Source: Haemonchus contortus
Taxonomy: Eukaryota > Nematoda > Chromadorea > Rhabditida > Trichostrongylidae
Reading direction: 5' to 3'
Assembly (NCBI GenBank): GCA_000469685.2
Contig: LS997567.1
Span: forward strand, 7,891,374 to 7,955,373
Length of the DNA stretch: 64,000 nucleotides
The notes under the pieces are model-generated. The model was not told the DNA's origin, ran no database searches, and saw nothing but the letters and a program-made list of their open reading frames with translations. The position numbers and the translations under genes are program-made. Below, one piece after another: positions 11,015-24,579 of the stretch (within the stretch, counting starts at the first letter, position 1; each line of letters opens with the position of its first letter).

Positions 11015-11861
11015 CCTTTATTACTTATTATTTTTACAAAATGGCAAAACAGCTTTCATTGACCATAAGTAGTTCTAGGGAAAAGCTGATTTCAAAGAAA
11101 GCAACGCTAAGAAATTGGCCGAGAATTATTCAGAAGGTGAAGAATCTCTAAAATGTTAGCCGCCACATCACGAAGATAAGCTTGCCGTGCTTCCCTATTA
11201 CATATTTAATGCCAAGCAAAGCAGTCATACTCAGGAAGTAAGTCATTAGTAATAGCCGATGCTAATTTCCCGTCATGTTTTGTATTATAAACATTGGGGA
11301 TTGACCTATGCTGATGGTTCAATTTCCTGTCTAGTGAGCCTGATTCAGGATCCACCGTAAACTTTGTTCAAAGGTTCATTACTACTTTGTCGAAAGGAAT
11401 ATGAGTCATTCACCAATTTCCTGTGCAAACCCTTCCAACTACGGTACAACTCAAAAACTCTTGCTTCATCAGTGAAAATCCACTTTGAGCTAATGAAAAG
11501 CATACAATCTAAAGGAATAATTCGAAAGCAGATTGCATAAAGAGATAGAATTAAATCTCAATTCTATTTCCAGTAAGATTAATTAGTCTAGATCATTTTG
11601 CATATTTGTATTTCACTCAAATAATTAACGAGTTCCCAGCGGGACTAAATGGAGAGGGTTCAAGTCCATTGATGCACAATCTCATCGGGGCCTAGAGGGC
11701 GCTGGAATGTACGCAACGGGATCAAGCTCTAGGTAGGAAAAACCCAAAGGGAGCCTTATTCGATCGATTTTTTTCGATCGATCGACTATAGCAGAACTAC
11801 TTGTCGCCGCTTTGGTTTTTTGCACCACCTCTCTTTAGCTTCAATGTGCATGGCACTCTAG
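11015..11861. other. unassigned, no gene seen
   Basis: No long open frame or repeat match. A short direct palindromic string, CGATCGATTTTTTTCGATCGATCG, lies at about 11761-11784. Confidence 0.4.
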
Positions 11862-12293
11862 AGGCACAGTTCAAGATTAGCCTATGGCATTTAATTTGAG
11901 TATAAAAAAATAAAGTTATATGCTAAATAGCGCAAAAATGACGGAGAAAGCACAAAAATCGGACGGTTTTAAGAAATATAAGACATCAAGATAGTAGTTA
12001 GAAAGAGAGTTGTACTGGTGCACGTGTCTCTTATCGTCTGGGTGCCTCTCACATAAGCATACTATTCGTCTGCATCATGACGCTTCATTATCAATGGTAC
12101 CGCCTTGACAAGGCCGTCATAACACGGCCACTTGGGGGTGTGTATACCAGCCAAGCCAATCTTGAAGTCCTTATAACACCCTGTCGAGGTAGTTTTTTGA
12201 CCCGACTATATCTCACATGTTATTCTTGGGGGCCACAGATTTGTTCTAGGATTACCTAATCATGAAAACCATTTCTAGCGTCGGCTGTGTCCT
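11862..12293 (+). mobile_element. AGGCACAG element, core type A
   Basis: It starts AGGCACAGTTCAAGAT and ends CGGCTGTGTCCT, diverged from the family. The A core is clear: GTCTGGGTGCCTCTCACATAAGC, AACACGGCCACTT, GGGTGTGTATACC and CCCTGTCGAGG. Flanks are CTAG and TTAC. No coding capacity. Confidence 0.75.
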
Positions 12294-14280
12294 TTACACA
12301 GTTACAACCTGCGCAATGTGATGGAGAGCTGGAATAAAGTGTTACTACTTCGAATAAATGGCGTAACTCCCAAACAAATACAGGAAACTTGTAATTGGGT
12401 AATCAACACATATTCCAGAAGGATTAAATGCTTTCAGAGAGGGATTCCGAGAATAAATTGGGTATAAAATAGGATGGGACCGAATTGATTGGATAACAAA
12501 TGTAGGAAGCACCACAAGGAAAACATTGACACACATAAGCAATAGTCTGAAGCCTAACCCAAAGCGGCTAACAGAAATTCACATGTTTTGAAAGGAGCTG
12601 ATGATATGAAAATAGGCATTGCACATATGGATCCACCACGTAAATAGTGCCCAGATATTACTCGACGCAAATCCACTATGAAGCTTCGTGCTTGAGGTGA
12701 GTTTCACCGGAATAGGATGTTTATTTACCTCACAAAAGCCAGAGGTATGACAACAATTTACAAAATGAGAGTTTTTAGAGAGAAATACTCCAGTAAAGAC
12801 TGGTTATTCATAAGTAACGACTTTTTGCCATTCATACTAGATTACGAGCTGTTGATCAGTAGCATTTCCATCAACATTAGAGGGCATGGGGCATCATCAT
12901 TCCCAGCTGGTCTCATCGCATACGCAGAATATTCCCAATCCTTTTTCCGTGTCTAAAGGGACTCTGATGGGTGTGAATTTCAATTTTTAAGGATTCCCAA
13001 ACATGCTATTGGAGCTGCTAGAAAGAATTGAGCCCCCGCTGGTTTGGAATTCGAGTCTTCATTGGAGAGTAGGTTCAGGCTTTTTAAGAAGGCGATCAAG
13101 TTGGAGTACCAGGCAGATGAACTAAAAAATGTTCGGTATCGAGATGAAACGAGAAAAGAAAACGTCTACGAGAGGCTACACATGGTGCCAAAAAATAGGG
13201 TAGGCTAAATGGTCGGAGGCTAGTAACTGGCTGGAAGCAGGTTTTCATGAGAAGCAGAATACTCATCTTAAAGTGCCTGAATTGACGAGTACGAGTTACT
13301 CAGCATTCCGAATAGTCGATGATGGCTCGAGGCTGCTTTCATGGATTTGATATGATGCCTGCAGTTAATGAGGAATATCCAGAACGATTTATACTTCCCA
13401 CGTGATAAAATGAGGATACCAATCAGGAAACTGGAGAACTAGACTTGAAAAATGTTCTGATGAGACTAGCTTATCAGCCTAATGCATAATTAAACGGTTC
13501 TTCGAATCCAGACCGAAGTCAAAGGCGTGGCGCATAAAATCGATCGACGTATGCGCTTCACTATTTGAAACAACAACATGGTTTCCGGAGTAGAAATGAT
13601 AAGATAAATCAATAATCGATCAATCAATGATAATCATATGCGATTGGAAAAGCTGTGAACAGGAAGCCGGTCTCAACGGCTACACTTGACTCGAATTTTG
13701 AATTCAGGTAAAGTTCGGTTCCAAAATCAGATCAAGATTTGACTTTTTCGATGTTTTCCATCCTTCTTCAGCAATTCTCTCTGAAGTTCGCCCATCATTT
13801 AGAAACTACTTTTCCAAAAACTATTAGATCGAAGATCGAATGGTCTACTGCAAAATCACTAAGGGAACACGGAACCATTAGAAGATGAAGGGGTTAAATT
13901 CTGGACTTTCGAATTGAACCCACATTTTAAAGGGGAAAACAAGTGCTGTAAATCGATAGGGTCTAATTAAACTGGCCTTTAGATGTGCTATTAAGGTTGG
14001 GCTCAAATTTTATGCACATTCGCCGTAGTGCATGGCGCGGTAGCCAAAAGTACGGCCTGAGTTCACGGGAGTCAACAAGTCTGTTGCCGGATGGTTTTGT
14101 GATGTCCTATAAAAGGTCTTGCATATTAAAACAAGATAAAGTCTTTTGGTGTGAATCAGTCCCATTTCTGGGATTCGCCCTGCATTTGACCTCTATTCAG
14201 AATCGTAACGGCGTTTTGAATGCTTTTGTGATCTAGCCCATGACTTTTGGCAGTTAGCCAATGTTCAAGACAGAGGTTTT
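12294..14280. other. unassigned, no gene seen
   Basis: A 79-codon frame at 12717-12956 and an 83-codon frame at 13985-14236 are the longest. Neither has a recognisable domain, and neither is bounded by convincing splice sites. Confidence 0.35.
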
Positions 14281-14430
14281 GTTTACCAAGACGAGCCTAG
14301 TAGTGTGGTATTGAATGAACGTCCAAGGAGGGAAAGAGGGCTTGGTTCGCCTGAGCTAGTATTGATCTGGGACCCAATCCACGGACCGTACATTTGTGCA
14401 AGTGCGCCACTTGTCACTACACCGCCTCCG
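14281..14430 (-). mobile_element. S SINE, 3'-truncated
   Basis: The minus-strand tRNA-like head (A box in GTAGTGACAAGTGGCGCAC) and first body block end near CAGACTCGTC-like sequence at 14290. The distal half and tail are missing. Confidence 0.7.
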
Positions 14431-15239
14431 TACGAAAATAGCTGATAAATTCTGAAAACAAAAACTGTTGGCAACGAATTTCATGAAGGAGGGAATCGTA
14501 AAGTAGGTGCGATCACCACGAGGGTGGTGATTACTTGGGTCGAGTCCCGCCCAATAACTATCAGTTGCAGAGTAGTAAGGTAGTACCGTAGGCGTCGGAG
14601 ATGATGCGGATATGAAATAAAAGGTGATTACGTAGAGCAAAGTTTATCGCCGATTAATCCCAGCTCTGATGGCATTTGGCTTGCGTGACGCCCATGCCGC
14701 GATAGATTGCAGGATTCTTCCTAGATGTCGGAGATGCCAAGGTAGGGAAGGATGTCTTGGTAGGACATTTAAATATTTCGCTGTAACCTCCGAGGAAGGA
14801 AGTACATATGACCGGAAGAAGTATGATATTTTTCGAGAAATGTTGCATTAGCGACGTAATAGTGCAATTCATTAGTCCGAGGATTTCCTACAGATACAAA
14901 AATAATGGAGGATATGCCTGAACTTTCATATTATTAGCCAGAAAGTTACACTTAATGAATACAGCATTGACGTCACGGTGAACATGATCTGCCTGAGCGA
15001 GTTTCTCATCAATTCAAAAAAAGTTTCAGTACCCATATTTTTCAATGGCACCGTTAAAGACGAATATTTTCAACTGATTTTCTTTGGAAAGGATTCAGAG
15101 GAAAGTGGAATCGAGCCTAATCGCCAGTATAGGCCTATTTTACTTGTACTTGGAGCAAAGAATAAAAAAAGGGAGCAATGAATTTAAGAAAAAGTGGAAC
15201 AACTTCAGAAGACTTTGAGACGGTAACAAACTGTTGACT
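14431..15239. other. unassigned, no gene seen
   Basis: A local palindrome CACCACGAGGGTGGTG lies near 14516. A 67-codon frame at 14978-15181 has no motif. Confidence 0.35.
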
Positions 15240-15566
15240 GCGATTGTGAGTTTCAAGAAATACAAGGTTTAAAAAATAGCAGGGAATGGGATTATAGAAT
15301 ATGTGCCTGTAATTGTCTGGGTGTCTCTAACATAACCGTGCTATTCGTCAGCGTCCTAGCGCTTCATTGTTATTGGTGCAACCTTAACAAGGCCCTCATT
15401 ACATGACCATCTTCGGGTGTGTACGTCGATCGAGCCGGATTGAAAGCCCTTATACCTCCTTCTCAAGGTAATTTTTGGTCCGACATATCCCAGGTGCTAT
15501 CCAAGGGGACCACAGATTCATCCTACGAGAAAATCTCAGAACTAATCCCATTTCGAATTGTGCCTT
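15240..15566 (+). mobile_element. AGGCACAG element, core type A, left end lost
   Basis: The A core is recognisable from AAGAAATACAAGGTTT through GTCTGGGTGTCTCTAACATAACCG to the right end CATTTCGAATTGTGCCT. The left inverted repeat is not recognisable, so the copy is truncated or strongly diverged there. Confidence 0.7.
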
Positions 15567-15571
15567 TGAGT

Positions 15572-16171
15572 GCTCACTGGTTTACAGGTTAGTGTTCATG
15601 TTTTTTCAGGTCAGATTGATACAAGTCGCACTTACGCGAGATATGAAACTGACGGTGGATGTGAACGAGAGCTGACCCGTTTTCGTCCGATGCAAGTAAA
15701 AGCGGCGCATCCTGTCACTGCCCCAGTTTTATCGAGAACCGCACATTACTCAAAGTCCATCTAATGGCGATGATTCCAGTGAAACTGTATGAATGAATGG
15801 GAGATATAAAAGGGGTTTTCTCAGTGGTGCTGAACATTGTCATTGAGCAGAAAACCATCGAAGAAGATCTCTGGACTACATGAGAGTTGACCATGAACCT
15901 CATCCCAGGTATGTGCTCTTTGGTCAGAGAGCAGATCTGTCGCACGACGCGAGCAGCGCATTCCTCTGGCAAATGCCACAAAACGCTCATCCCAGTAAGC
16001 GATTATGCCGGTTACGTAGTGCGATAAATTAGTGCCCTTTCCCGACGGTAGTGCCGTCTATATTGTGAACATTACTCTCAACAGACCATCAGAAAAGTAC
16101 AACGCTTCTGAACAAGTAACCTTAGCGCATCCACCTAGGAACTTTCCCTATTGGGTCATATGACTATCTGA
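15572..16171. other. unassigned; one weak candidate exon
   Basis: A nematode-like acceptor TTTTTTCAG (15601-15609) is followed by an open 86-bp stretch to a GTAAAAG donor (15696). The stretch translates as a fairly natural peptide containing TYARYETDGGCEREL. I do not recognise it. The minus-strand 91-codon frame (15715-15990) is also unassigned. Confidence 0.2.
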
Positions 16172-16567
16172 AGGCACAGTTCACGACAACATTGGGGTAT
16201 CTAACTTTGCACAAGTATTGGAAGTGTGAGTCCAGAGGAAAGCACAAGTGGCGGAGGTAATGTGAGAACCTTCATATCAGGAAAGATGTAAAGCTTCAAA
16301 AATCAGTAAAACCAGAGTTTGGACGAGATTGTGAAGATGAAAATTGAATGGAAGCGGTATTTGGACGAGCTGTCCAAACGTGTGTGTCATTGCGTATAGC
16401 TGCCATCAGTAAGCTGCCTGCGTGACGCGTTTAGGTCCCGGAGCGATTCGTGCAACCTCTAAGATGCCCTAGTTAGGCCGTATTTGAAGTCGACAGCGTC
16501 TCTCGCTGTAACATTACGGTAACAGGTCCATTCTAGGAAGAAATCCCAGAAAATCGTGAACGTGCCT
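16172..16567 (+). mobile_element. AGGCACAG element, core type B
   Basis: It starts AGGCACAGTTCACGACAA and ends AATCGTGAACGTGCCT. It shares with the copies at 30460 and 42142 the B landmarks ATTGGGGTATC, TTGGACGAGCTGTCC and AAGCTGCCTGCGTG. An internal deletion makes it shorter than the 50568 copy. Confidence 0.75.
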
Positions 16568-19069
16568 TCAAGAAGGGTGAAGATTACACACATAATAATT
16601 AATCCCCAGAAGTCCAGTCCAAGGTTCAGACACATAACTACTGAAAACTATGTCCGTTCAACAATGCATATTATAATTTAGAAGCAAAATCACCAATGAT
16701 AATTCAAGGGTATATTCCAAACGCTAGGAAACTGTAATTGTCACCTATCTGCTACGGCACTAATTTTTTGGATATACCGTAACCATACGCCAATCGGCTA
16801 GCTTGCATATCAAAAAACTATTCTACAGACTGCCTTGTTTTTCTGGTAAATCGAAAGCCTAGAAGTGTACTACTGTAACCCCCGCTCCTTTCCCAAAGAA
16901 CGAATGAAAATTTTGAAGCTATTCGATAGTGGAAGAGCCACAAGTTATGTACTGGTAGAACAAGTCGGTGGGAAAGGTACCAAAGGCCAAAGGTACTATC
17001 GAAAAATAAGTTCTGCTCCAGAAGCATGCTCCAGGTTTTTGGGCGGAAATACTTGCTGCAGAAGAAACTTGCTAGTATTCCGGAGTTATTGGGTTACGCG
17101 TCGGAGGTGTTTAGCAGAACTTGAGAAGAACGGAAAGGAGGCATTGTTAGACGTGTGAATGGGACCGAATAAATACATGAATACCCCGTTAGCCCTGGAT
17201 ATATAAGCTACGGGGGGAACGAGAGAGTTACGGCCAAAAGAAATTAGAGGTGCCGAGGTTGCTGAGAGGTGCATAGAATTATTTATGACAAAGAAAGCCA
17301 AAGCACAAGATTCCTACGGCGGTGAACGATTCTGAGATCCAACTATGTCGGGGCGTCATCGTGTGTATGCTTACGACGTCTGAAGATGATTGTGAAGGGA
17401 TTAGACAGCGACAGCAACGGTAATGGCATCGATGGGGGGACGTCAGTGATGGAGCTGCTGCTGCTGCTGCTGCTGCTCCTACATACATACAATATGCTAT
17501 ACTAATCACATCAAGTGCCCCGACGAGGCGCGAATCAATTCAGATGATAATCTCCCGTTTCGATATGGAGGATATCAATTACGGATACCCTTCTACATCC
17601 TACTAATAACCAGGTAAAATGACCAGGTAGGGGGAGAACAAGTCAATCATGCACAGCCGAGCATACCGGGGTCTGAATTGCCCTAGTCGGGGATTTCTTG
17701 TCCATCACCATTAAGAGCCTATATCAAATGTACTGCGATGAAATCGAGAATATTGCCCTTGATGGGAAATCGAGAAGTTTTTAGTAGGCGAAAAGCGTTT
17801 AGAAACGTTCATAATGATCTGCGGAGAATATGGAAGTCATGAAATGAGTAGTTGGCGAAAAATAAATATTTCAAAAAAAAACCTGTTGCAAGGATGGGAA
17901 ACGGATCGAGGGCGAATCTATCAGGAAGTGTCGAAAAGGGACCACCAGTAGCAGCTCATTGAATCTCCTGGCTACTCAACAAAAACACCTCAACTGTCTG
18001 GGTTCTACTGCTTCGGTGGACAGATGTCGAGTAGATTTTTACTTTTCTAATCAAACACGGATTTCTCGGAATATAAAAGCGGGGCAGGTGTTTTGCAAGA
18101 GTTTTGTTAACGAAGGTAATAAGCGGTTCAATCAGGAACTAAGGGCAGCATACCCAATGAAGAAGTATCGGGATATCTCACGGAAAATGATTGTTTCACA
18201 TTGTTCTAGGCATCCTACCTACCACGAAGGAAACACCTGCGGCTCTACAACCTCAAGCTCATTCACTGCTAGGTCGCATGAGTAGGAAAGAAACCACAAA
18301 CGACCCTAGAATTGGCTTTTTGCCAAAACAAGTCGATGAGCTTGACATAAACGATCTTTGACATCTGAAAGTAATGTGGCAAAAACGAATTCTGGCAAAT
18401 GGATGAACGATCTAAGCAAACATGCCTTACTACAAACCACTTTGTCGCCTGCTCCATCGTGCAGAAAGCGTGATGCTCTAACGGCTTGAGCCTGAGCCTG
18501 TGGACCCTTGCAGGCAGTGTTATTTGAGATATTTAACAAAAACATCCCTCTAATTCTTTACATTACTGGAATGTTCGAGCTGCTTATGACGTCTTCAAAC
18601 CACAGGAAAACATGCAAATCCCTCATTCTATTCGAAAGGGTTCAGTGAGAACTCTCACAATTACTCCCACCTAGCATAACGACCAGTAATTACTCCTGTG
18701 GCCTCGCATTCCCTTGCATGGCTCAATGGTCCCAAGACAGGGGAATACATGGCTACAGGAGTAGATCCTTTGCGGAAAATTGGGAATAGATTTAACTGCT
18801 TTACCATAAAAGTTTCCGCGGGTGGTTCTAACGGGGACGACCATTTCTCTTGTCAGGACATGCCATCTTTGCGGTGCGATAGGATCCGCGTAGAAACAGG
18901 GAACTTTTGAGAGAAATGTTCGACTTCGGTAAAGTATAGGGTAAGATGGATAGAGAATAGACTGGTTCTGAGTTCTGATTGAATTCCATATAAATTTTGA
19001 GTTCTACTGGGAATAACGACTCCCTCGGGTTCAACCACACCACTTTATTTTCAACAATTATCCTTCTGA
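16568..19069. other. unassigned, no gene seen
   Basis: Open frames reach 108 codons (17959-18285, plus) and 97 codons (16865-17158, plus). No domains, paired splice sites or repeat matches were recognised. It contains the GCT microsatellite listed separately. Confidence 0.35.
17453..17477. repeat. (GCT)8 microsatellite
   Basis: Eight GCT triplets run without interruption inside an otherwise ordinary region. The minus-strand frame across it reads a short alanine run, but nothing else supports a gene. Confidence 0.9.
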
Positions 19070-19479
19070 AGGTAGAGTTCACGATAATTCTATGGTATCC
19101 AGCTTAAGTGAAATAATTAAAGTTATGGTCGGAACAAAGCAAAAACGGCGAAGAAAACCAGAAAATCGGCTGATTATGAGTAATATAGTCACAGAAAGGT
19201 AGATGAGGAAGGGATTGTACGAGATTACCTTTCTGTAACCGCCTGGATGTCTCTCACATAAGCGTACTATTCCTCGGATCCCTAACGCTGCATTGTGAAT
19301 GTTGCAGCTTAACAAGACCGTCACAACACGGCCACTTTTGGGTGTGTACGTCGGCCAAGTGGGTTTTGTTGCCCTTATAACGCCCTGCTGAGATTGTTTT
19401 TGGGCCATGCGATGCCCATTGGGCAGCAGATTCATTGTAGGAGGAAATTTTGAACAATTTTTATCGCGAACCGTGTTTT
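19070..19479 (+). mobile_element. AGGCACAG element, core type A
   Basis: The left end is AGGTAGAGTTCACGATAATTCT and the right end TTTTTATCGCGAACCGTGTTT. The A core is well kept (CCGCCTGGATGTCTCTCACATAAGCG, CACGGCCACTTTTGGGTGTG). The open frames on its minus strand are shadows. Confidence 0.8.
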
Positions 19480-20615
19480 TAAGGGCAGGATACTAATAGA
19501 AACAGAGATATAAGAGGAAAATATGGAATACCACGACTGGATAGATTATATTACAAAGAAGTAGTAGGAAGAAATAGAAAGTCATTCTATGATACTAGAA
19601 ATATGTATTCACTTTCATTACGGACGGGACTAGACCTGAGAACGAACTAACATCGATCTGAATTTAAGGTCGTGTAGAAAGCATCTGCCGGAAATTTCGC
19701 AGTAGTCCAATCAATCCCGGAAGTTTCTGGAAGCTTCCTCGGGTTCCTATTTCCTATGCAGGGACACTAATCACGCTATATCCGGCTACCTCATCCTTGC
19801 TTATTTAACCTTATAATGACCGAAAGCTATGCCCATATTGAACGCGCACTTCTCTACAAGTTCGAATTTGGCCCTTCCACTGCTGAAACCCATTGGAGCT
19901 TGCGTCAAGCATTTGGTTTTGGAACCGCTTCTGAGCGGGTTCGTGCACAACTCGTTCCAAAGCATGTCAGCCTAGAAAAAATGGTCGAAGATAGACTTCA
20001 ATCTGGTCGATAAATTGAGGTATCATGGAATCCCTAATATTCTACGCGCATACAAGTAGGTAGGGTCCTTTTATAGTATTTCTGTAGAGACCCCCAGAAA
20101 TCTCAGGAGAAATCTGGATTATCATGAAATTAACCGCATAACCTGATACTTTGGCGTCCTAACGGGTAAATCTAGGACGCTCATTGATGCTCTCTCAATC
20201 ATAATGATTACTAATTTCATTTTCCTACTCTTTAATTTTGGTAATTTCATTTTGTGACTCTTTAACTGAATAAAACCCTCTCTTTATGTGTTTTAAGGAA
20301 TCGAAACTGCTATAAGTTGATGTACTTGTCAGAAAAGTAAAAAAAAATAGCTAATCAAATATACGCGCAATGATTGCTCTATTAGGGCAAAGACCGATCA
20401 GGAAAGAGTAAATTTGGAGTTATTAAGTAAATGATTACGTTCTCCGCTGGGCTATTACATACACATTACTGGTATGGCATTCATACGATAAATAACTAGC
20501 TGCGAAAATTGTTTGGTTACCGTATGACATATGGTTCAACCGATTTCAATTACAAAATCATACATGTCTGGCACTCCTCACCGCTGCTTCAAAGTTATCC
20601 GTAGTGAAGCAGTTA
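19480..20615. other. unassigned, no gene seen
   Basis: The longest frame is 65 codons (19816-20013). Two short direct repeats, TTTCATTTT and CTCTTTAA, lie near 20215-20270. Confidence 0.35.
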
Positions 20616-21047
20616 AGGGCAAATTTACAATAAAAATGGTTTCTGAGGCCCTCCCCTCTCCCTAAAATGAACCTGTGGACACGATTCACGATGCAATTCA
20701 CGATGATAATGAATTCTGAGAGTAGCCCCTAACAAGTAAGATGAACCTGTGGCCCACAGGAAGAGCACGTAGGACATTGTCGGGCCGACCTTGCTTAAGC
20801 TGTACCATTCATAATGAAGTGTTAGGACGTTGAGGAATAGTGTGCTCATGCGGGAGACACCCAGACGGCTAAAGACACATAATCTCTGAGAGTCTCCTTT
20901 ATAATTACTTTTTTGAAAAGGCCTTAAATTTCTCAAAATCGATTTCAATTTTCGCAATTTGTTTGCATTCTTGGCATATTTTTGCCAGCATAAGCTCCAT
21001 TATTTCACTCAAGCTAGATACCTCAGGGTTTAGCATGAATTGTGCTT
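20616..21047 (-). mobile_element. AGGCACAG element, core type A
   Basis: Minus-strand copy: AGGGCAAATTTACAATAAAAATGG...ATGAATTGTGCTTTT. The reversed A core is clear (TGAACCTGTGG, GGCCGACCTTGCTTAAGC, GGGAGACACCCAGACGGC). It sits next to a TTAA string on the left and has decayed termini. Confidence 0.75.
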
Positions 21048-21833
21048 TTAGTAAAGCTGATAGTACTACAAGTATTCAGCTTTCATGAAGAATCTATGTT
21101 GGGAGCCCACAGGAGGAGCGCTGTTAAATTCAACTCAAGCTGTTGCAGGGATCACAATGTACTATGAAGTAGGCTTTGCCAAATTACAGCACCTATGAAG
21201 ATTATATTTACATAAAAACTTTGCCCTTGCAGAATTTTTTCAAATATTGACTTCCTTTTCACTGAAGGTGCGATTACTCATTTAATATGATTATGAATAT
21301 TTGTAATGTCCTGGATTGATGTCGTCAGTACTAGCGGGGAGTCTATAGATACCTCATAGAACAAGCGCGGTTTTTCGTACAGGACTGGTTTGTCTAAGTT
21401 CCTTCTTAGATCATCTCACATAAAAAATTACAATAGTGGTTAAACAATGGGTTCTCATCGTGCCATTTTAAGCCAGGTGTCGTAAGTGAAGGGCAAAATA
21501 ACATGAGACAGTACTTTCCCGATTCCCTAGAGACAGCTATGTCACAAAATGTCAAAGTAACTCCGTATCGATGCTAAGTACTTTCGAGCAGGTGTATTTT
21601 CTTCTATGGGACTAGTAAATTGTGAACATGTGGCTTTAACACATATTCGAGGCAACCAGAACATCGAAATCGGAACATGAAGCTGGAAAATCGATTTCGG
21701 GACAGAATCGGAAGACGAAAAAGGGCGGGGAGTATGCGGTCCGGACAGGTCAAAGAACTATTGATAATGCGATAACGTTTTTCCATTATGCTTAGCTGCG
21801 GATCAATTATCGCCTAGCCATTTATGATAGATA
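21048..21833. other. unassigned, no gene seen
   Basis: AT-rich sequence; the only frame of note is 60 codons on the minus strand. Confidence 0.4.
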
Positions 21834-22114
21834 AAAGGATAAAGTCTTCGAGCCTGGATCAATCCCGTCTGAGGGATGCGCCCACGCACTCGACTTCCAT
21901 TCAGAATCGTAGTGCCGTATTGAATGCGTATGTCGCACATGCAATGACAAGCGGTGGCTAGCCCATGTACAAGTTAGTGCTTTTATCCTCCCAGACGAGT
22001 CTGGTACCAATTAACCGACTCCGGAGAGATGGAAGGCTTGGTTGGTCTAGGCGGTTATTCGAACCCCTGACCGTGGGGTGAGATAGTGCGCCACTTGCCA
22101 CTACACCACCTTCG
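21834..22114 (-). mobile_element. S SINE copy, full length
   Basis: Minus-strand copy from head (GGTGGTGTAGTGGCAAGTGG as read on minus) to tail (GACTTTATCCTTTTATC). The plus strand shows the typical GTGCTTTTATCCTCCCAGACG block. The B box lies in an AACCCCTGACCG context and has lost bases. Confidence 0.8.
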
Positions 22115-23931
22115 TTTTGAGAATGAGTTGCACTGAGATGTTTCAAAGAACAAAAAAAAATTTTTGAGATCTGGAACAAGCACTACTTTGTATTTTCAAA
22201 AAATATTTCCTATTGACCGGTGCTTTGGAAGGTTATGAACACTGGTAAGATGGGTTAAAACTTGTTCCTAGGGAATATTGTAACTCTACAATCTTAGTGA
22301 TTTCATTGGCAATTTGTTCCATATATGGATACCAGAACTGCATTAGTAGTTAGCATTTTTACCCGAATTTTTCGAAGCACCCAAAAAATCGATTGAATGG
22401 ATCGACTGGACAGAGTTCAGGTAGTTCAGATCGCGATCATTCTGGAGGTAACGCAGTAAACATGGAAGGAGCTGACGCCAAGTAAGAAAATGTGCTTGAG
22501 CGATGTTAAGGAGAACATGACGTCGTGGAGAATGTGAAACTGAAATCAGCTTTCTTGGAAAAATGCTCAGCTTTGCGAAGCGCTTCTCTGACATTCAAAG
22601 GCGTGTCCATCGTCGGGCACGATAGACCTGCCTAGGGCATATCTTTTTAAGAGGAGGGGCTTGCACAACACGTCAAAATAACCACCTCTGCAGTCCTTGA
22701 TATAGGGACTTTCGGAAATACAATTATTATCTCTCTATTTCATGAGTGCATGAATGAAAAAAGTCCTGGAGACATCACAGCAATCCTAGAGACATTGTAA
22801 AAATTACTGGGTAGTAATTCTCGAAGTAGGAAACTGTTAAGATCACGTGAAAGGAAAGAGACACTTATCAGGGATGAAGAGTGATAACTAGTAGAGTAAT
22901 TACTATGTAAAGGCGGCAATACGGTGCTAAATGCTATGACAACTGAAAGATTGAAAGTTGAGGGCGACGGGGTGCCAGGCTGAACGCGCATTTATGCACC
23001 TTGACAACGATACCTAACAAAGCGCATTTCTCATTACCGTACTTCAATGACAATTTGTCCATTTAATTATAATAATAATGGATAATAGGGCAAAATCTCT
23101 TTAGAAAAATGGCATAAAAAAGGCCGCTGTATCGTTACTGGATAAGCCGTATATTGTTTTCGAGATAATTTTAGACTAACGATGATTTAAGGGGAATTGC
23201 TTCTAAAAAAGTCACTTCCCTCGATTGAACAGCAATAGTCATAAACGGAAATTAAAAACGCCAAAAACCATTCATTCCGAATACCATAAGTTCTTCGAAA
23301 GCGGGGATGTTAATGGAGAGGGGTGGTGCAGGGAGAAAGTGGGGACTCTCTTACAAAACCACGAAACTGATGCCCGGCCGTTAAGTTCACACCCTCCCAC
23401 TCTCCCAATCTCACACTCGAACTCACCTTTACAAGCCCATTCGAGTCGGATGCCAGGGAACCGGTCGGTCCACAACAATCAAAACTTTTACCACCATTTT
23501 TATCGAATGACGGCCTCGGAGTACGGTAGTCTTCCTGTTCCACGGATGGCGCTGAAGCGATGGTTGCACCCTGAACAGATGTTTATTGAAACTTTTCTAT
23601 ATCCCGAAAACAAGCTCGATTTTCTGTAAGTCATCCACAAGGAGATGGAAAGTGGTTGGCTTCATTCCATTCATTTCAATTCCATTCATATTAACGTGTC
23701 CAAGAAACAATATGCTTCAGGTTTTTTCATTCTCATCGCGTGCATCCGCTTCATTTTGGAATTTTGCATCAAGGAAACGGGAATTTTTTGATAAAACGCA
23801 ATAATTGGATAACTATGGAAAGCGGTGGTGATGAATGTGAGACATCTCAGTCCCGCCAACCTTACAGTTGAACAAGGTGAGGTAATTTTGAAACTACCGG
23901 TTTCAGTGAAGTTCGTGAGTAAAACGATTAG
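22115..23931. other. unassigned, no gene seen
   Basis: The largest frame is 134 codons (23225-23629, plus), with overlapping frames on the minus strand. It has no motif I recognise and starts without a clear ATG, so it is not called as a gene. Confidence 0.35.
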
Positions 23932-24413
23932 AGGCACAATTCACGATGAAAATGGTTTCTGAGGTTCCCCCACAGGATGAATTTGAAGCCCTCGCGTATA
24001 CCATATCTGGCACTACTAGGTCGGAAAACGGCCTAATTAGGGAATTATAAAGGCTCCAAGATTGGCCCGTGTGTATCCTCGGACGAGTTTTACCGGCATT
24101 ATAGAGGTTGCACAGTTCACAAGGGAGCCCTTGTAGGAAGTTCAAACAACTTGTCATAGCCCTGTACAGTTCTGGCTTGATGCAGTCAGCTCTTTGCGCA
24201 ATTGTAATGACTGAAAGCTCGTCCGAATACCGCTTCATGTTATTTCGGTCATGGCAATCTCGTCCAACCTCTATTTTCCCTTCTTTTATGGAGCCATAAT
24301 TTTCTCGAAATGCGGATTCTCTCGCTTTCTTCACTGCCGATGAGCTATTCCCAATCTATACTATCGCTTTTCGAACAAAAACGGGTACCTCAAATTTATC
24401 GTGAATTGTGCCT
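23932..24413 (-). mobile_element. AGGCACAG element, core type C
   Basis: Ends AGGCACAATTCACGATGAAAA and TTATCGTGAATTGTGCCT, flanked by TTAG and TTAA. The core is type C, shared with 38014 and 60330: a fixed block around the GTCGGAAAACGGCCTAATTAGG, CCTTGTAGGAAGTTC and CTCTTTGCGCAATTG strings. No coding capacity. Confidence 0.85.
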
Positions 24414-24579
24414 TTAAGTAGCCGGATTTTTTGAAAAGGTGCCACCTACTGCTTAGAAAATAATATGGGTTCTGCATGTAGATGAAGCTTAGGTTTCAAT
24501 GTATGAAATCTGATGCGAACTAGTTACATAGTTTCATGTTTATTGTTGACATTCTGATTATTGTTTTACTGTTTACTGA

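Noticed and set aside
23225..23629. 134-codon plus-strand frame as a gene
   Set aside because: No domain, no clear ATG, several overlapping antisense frames of similar length, and a serine/proline-rich composition fitting non-coding DNA.
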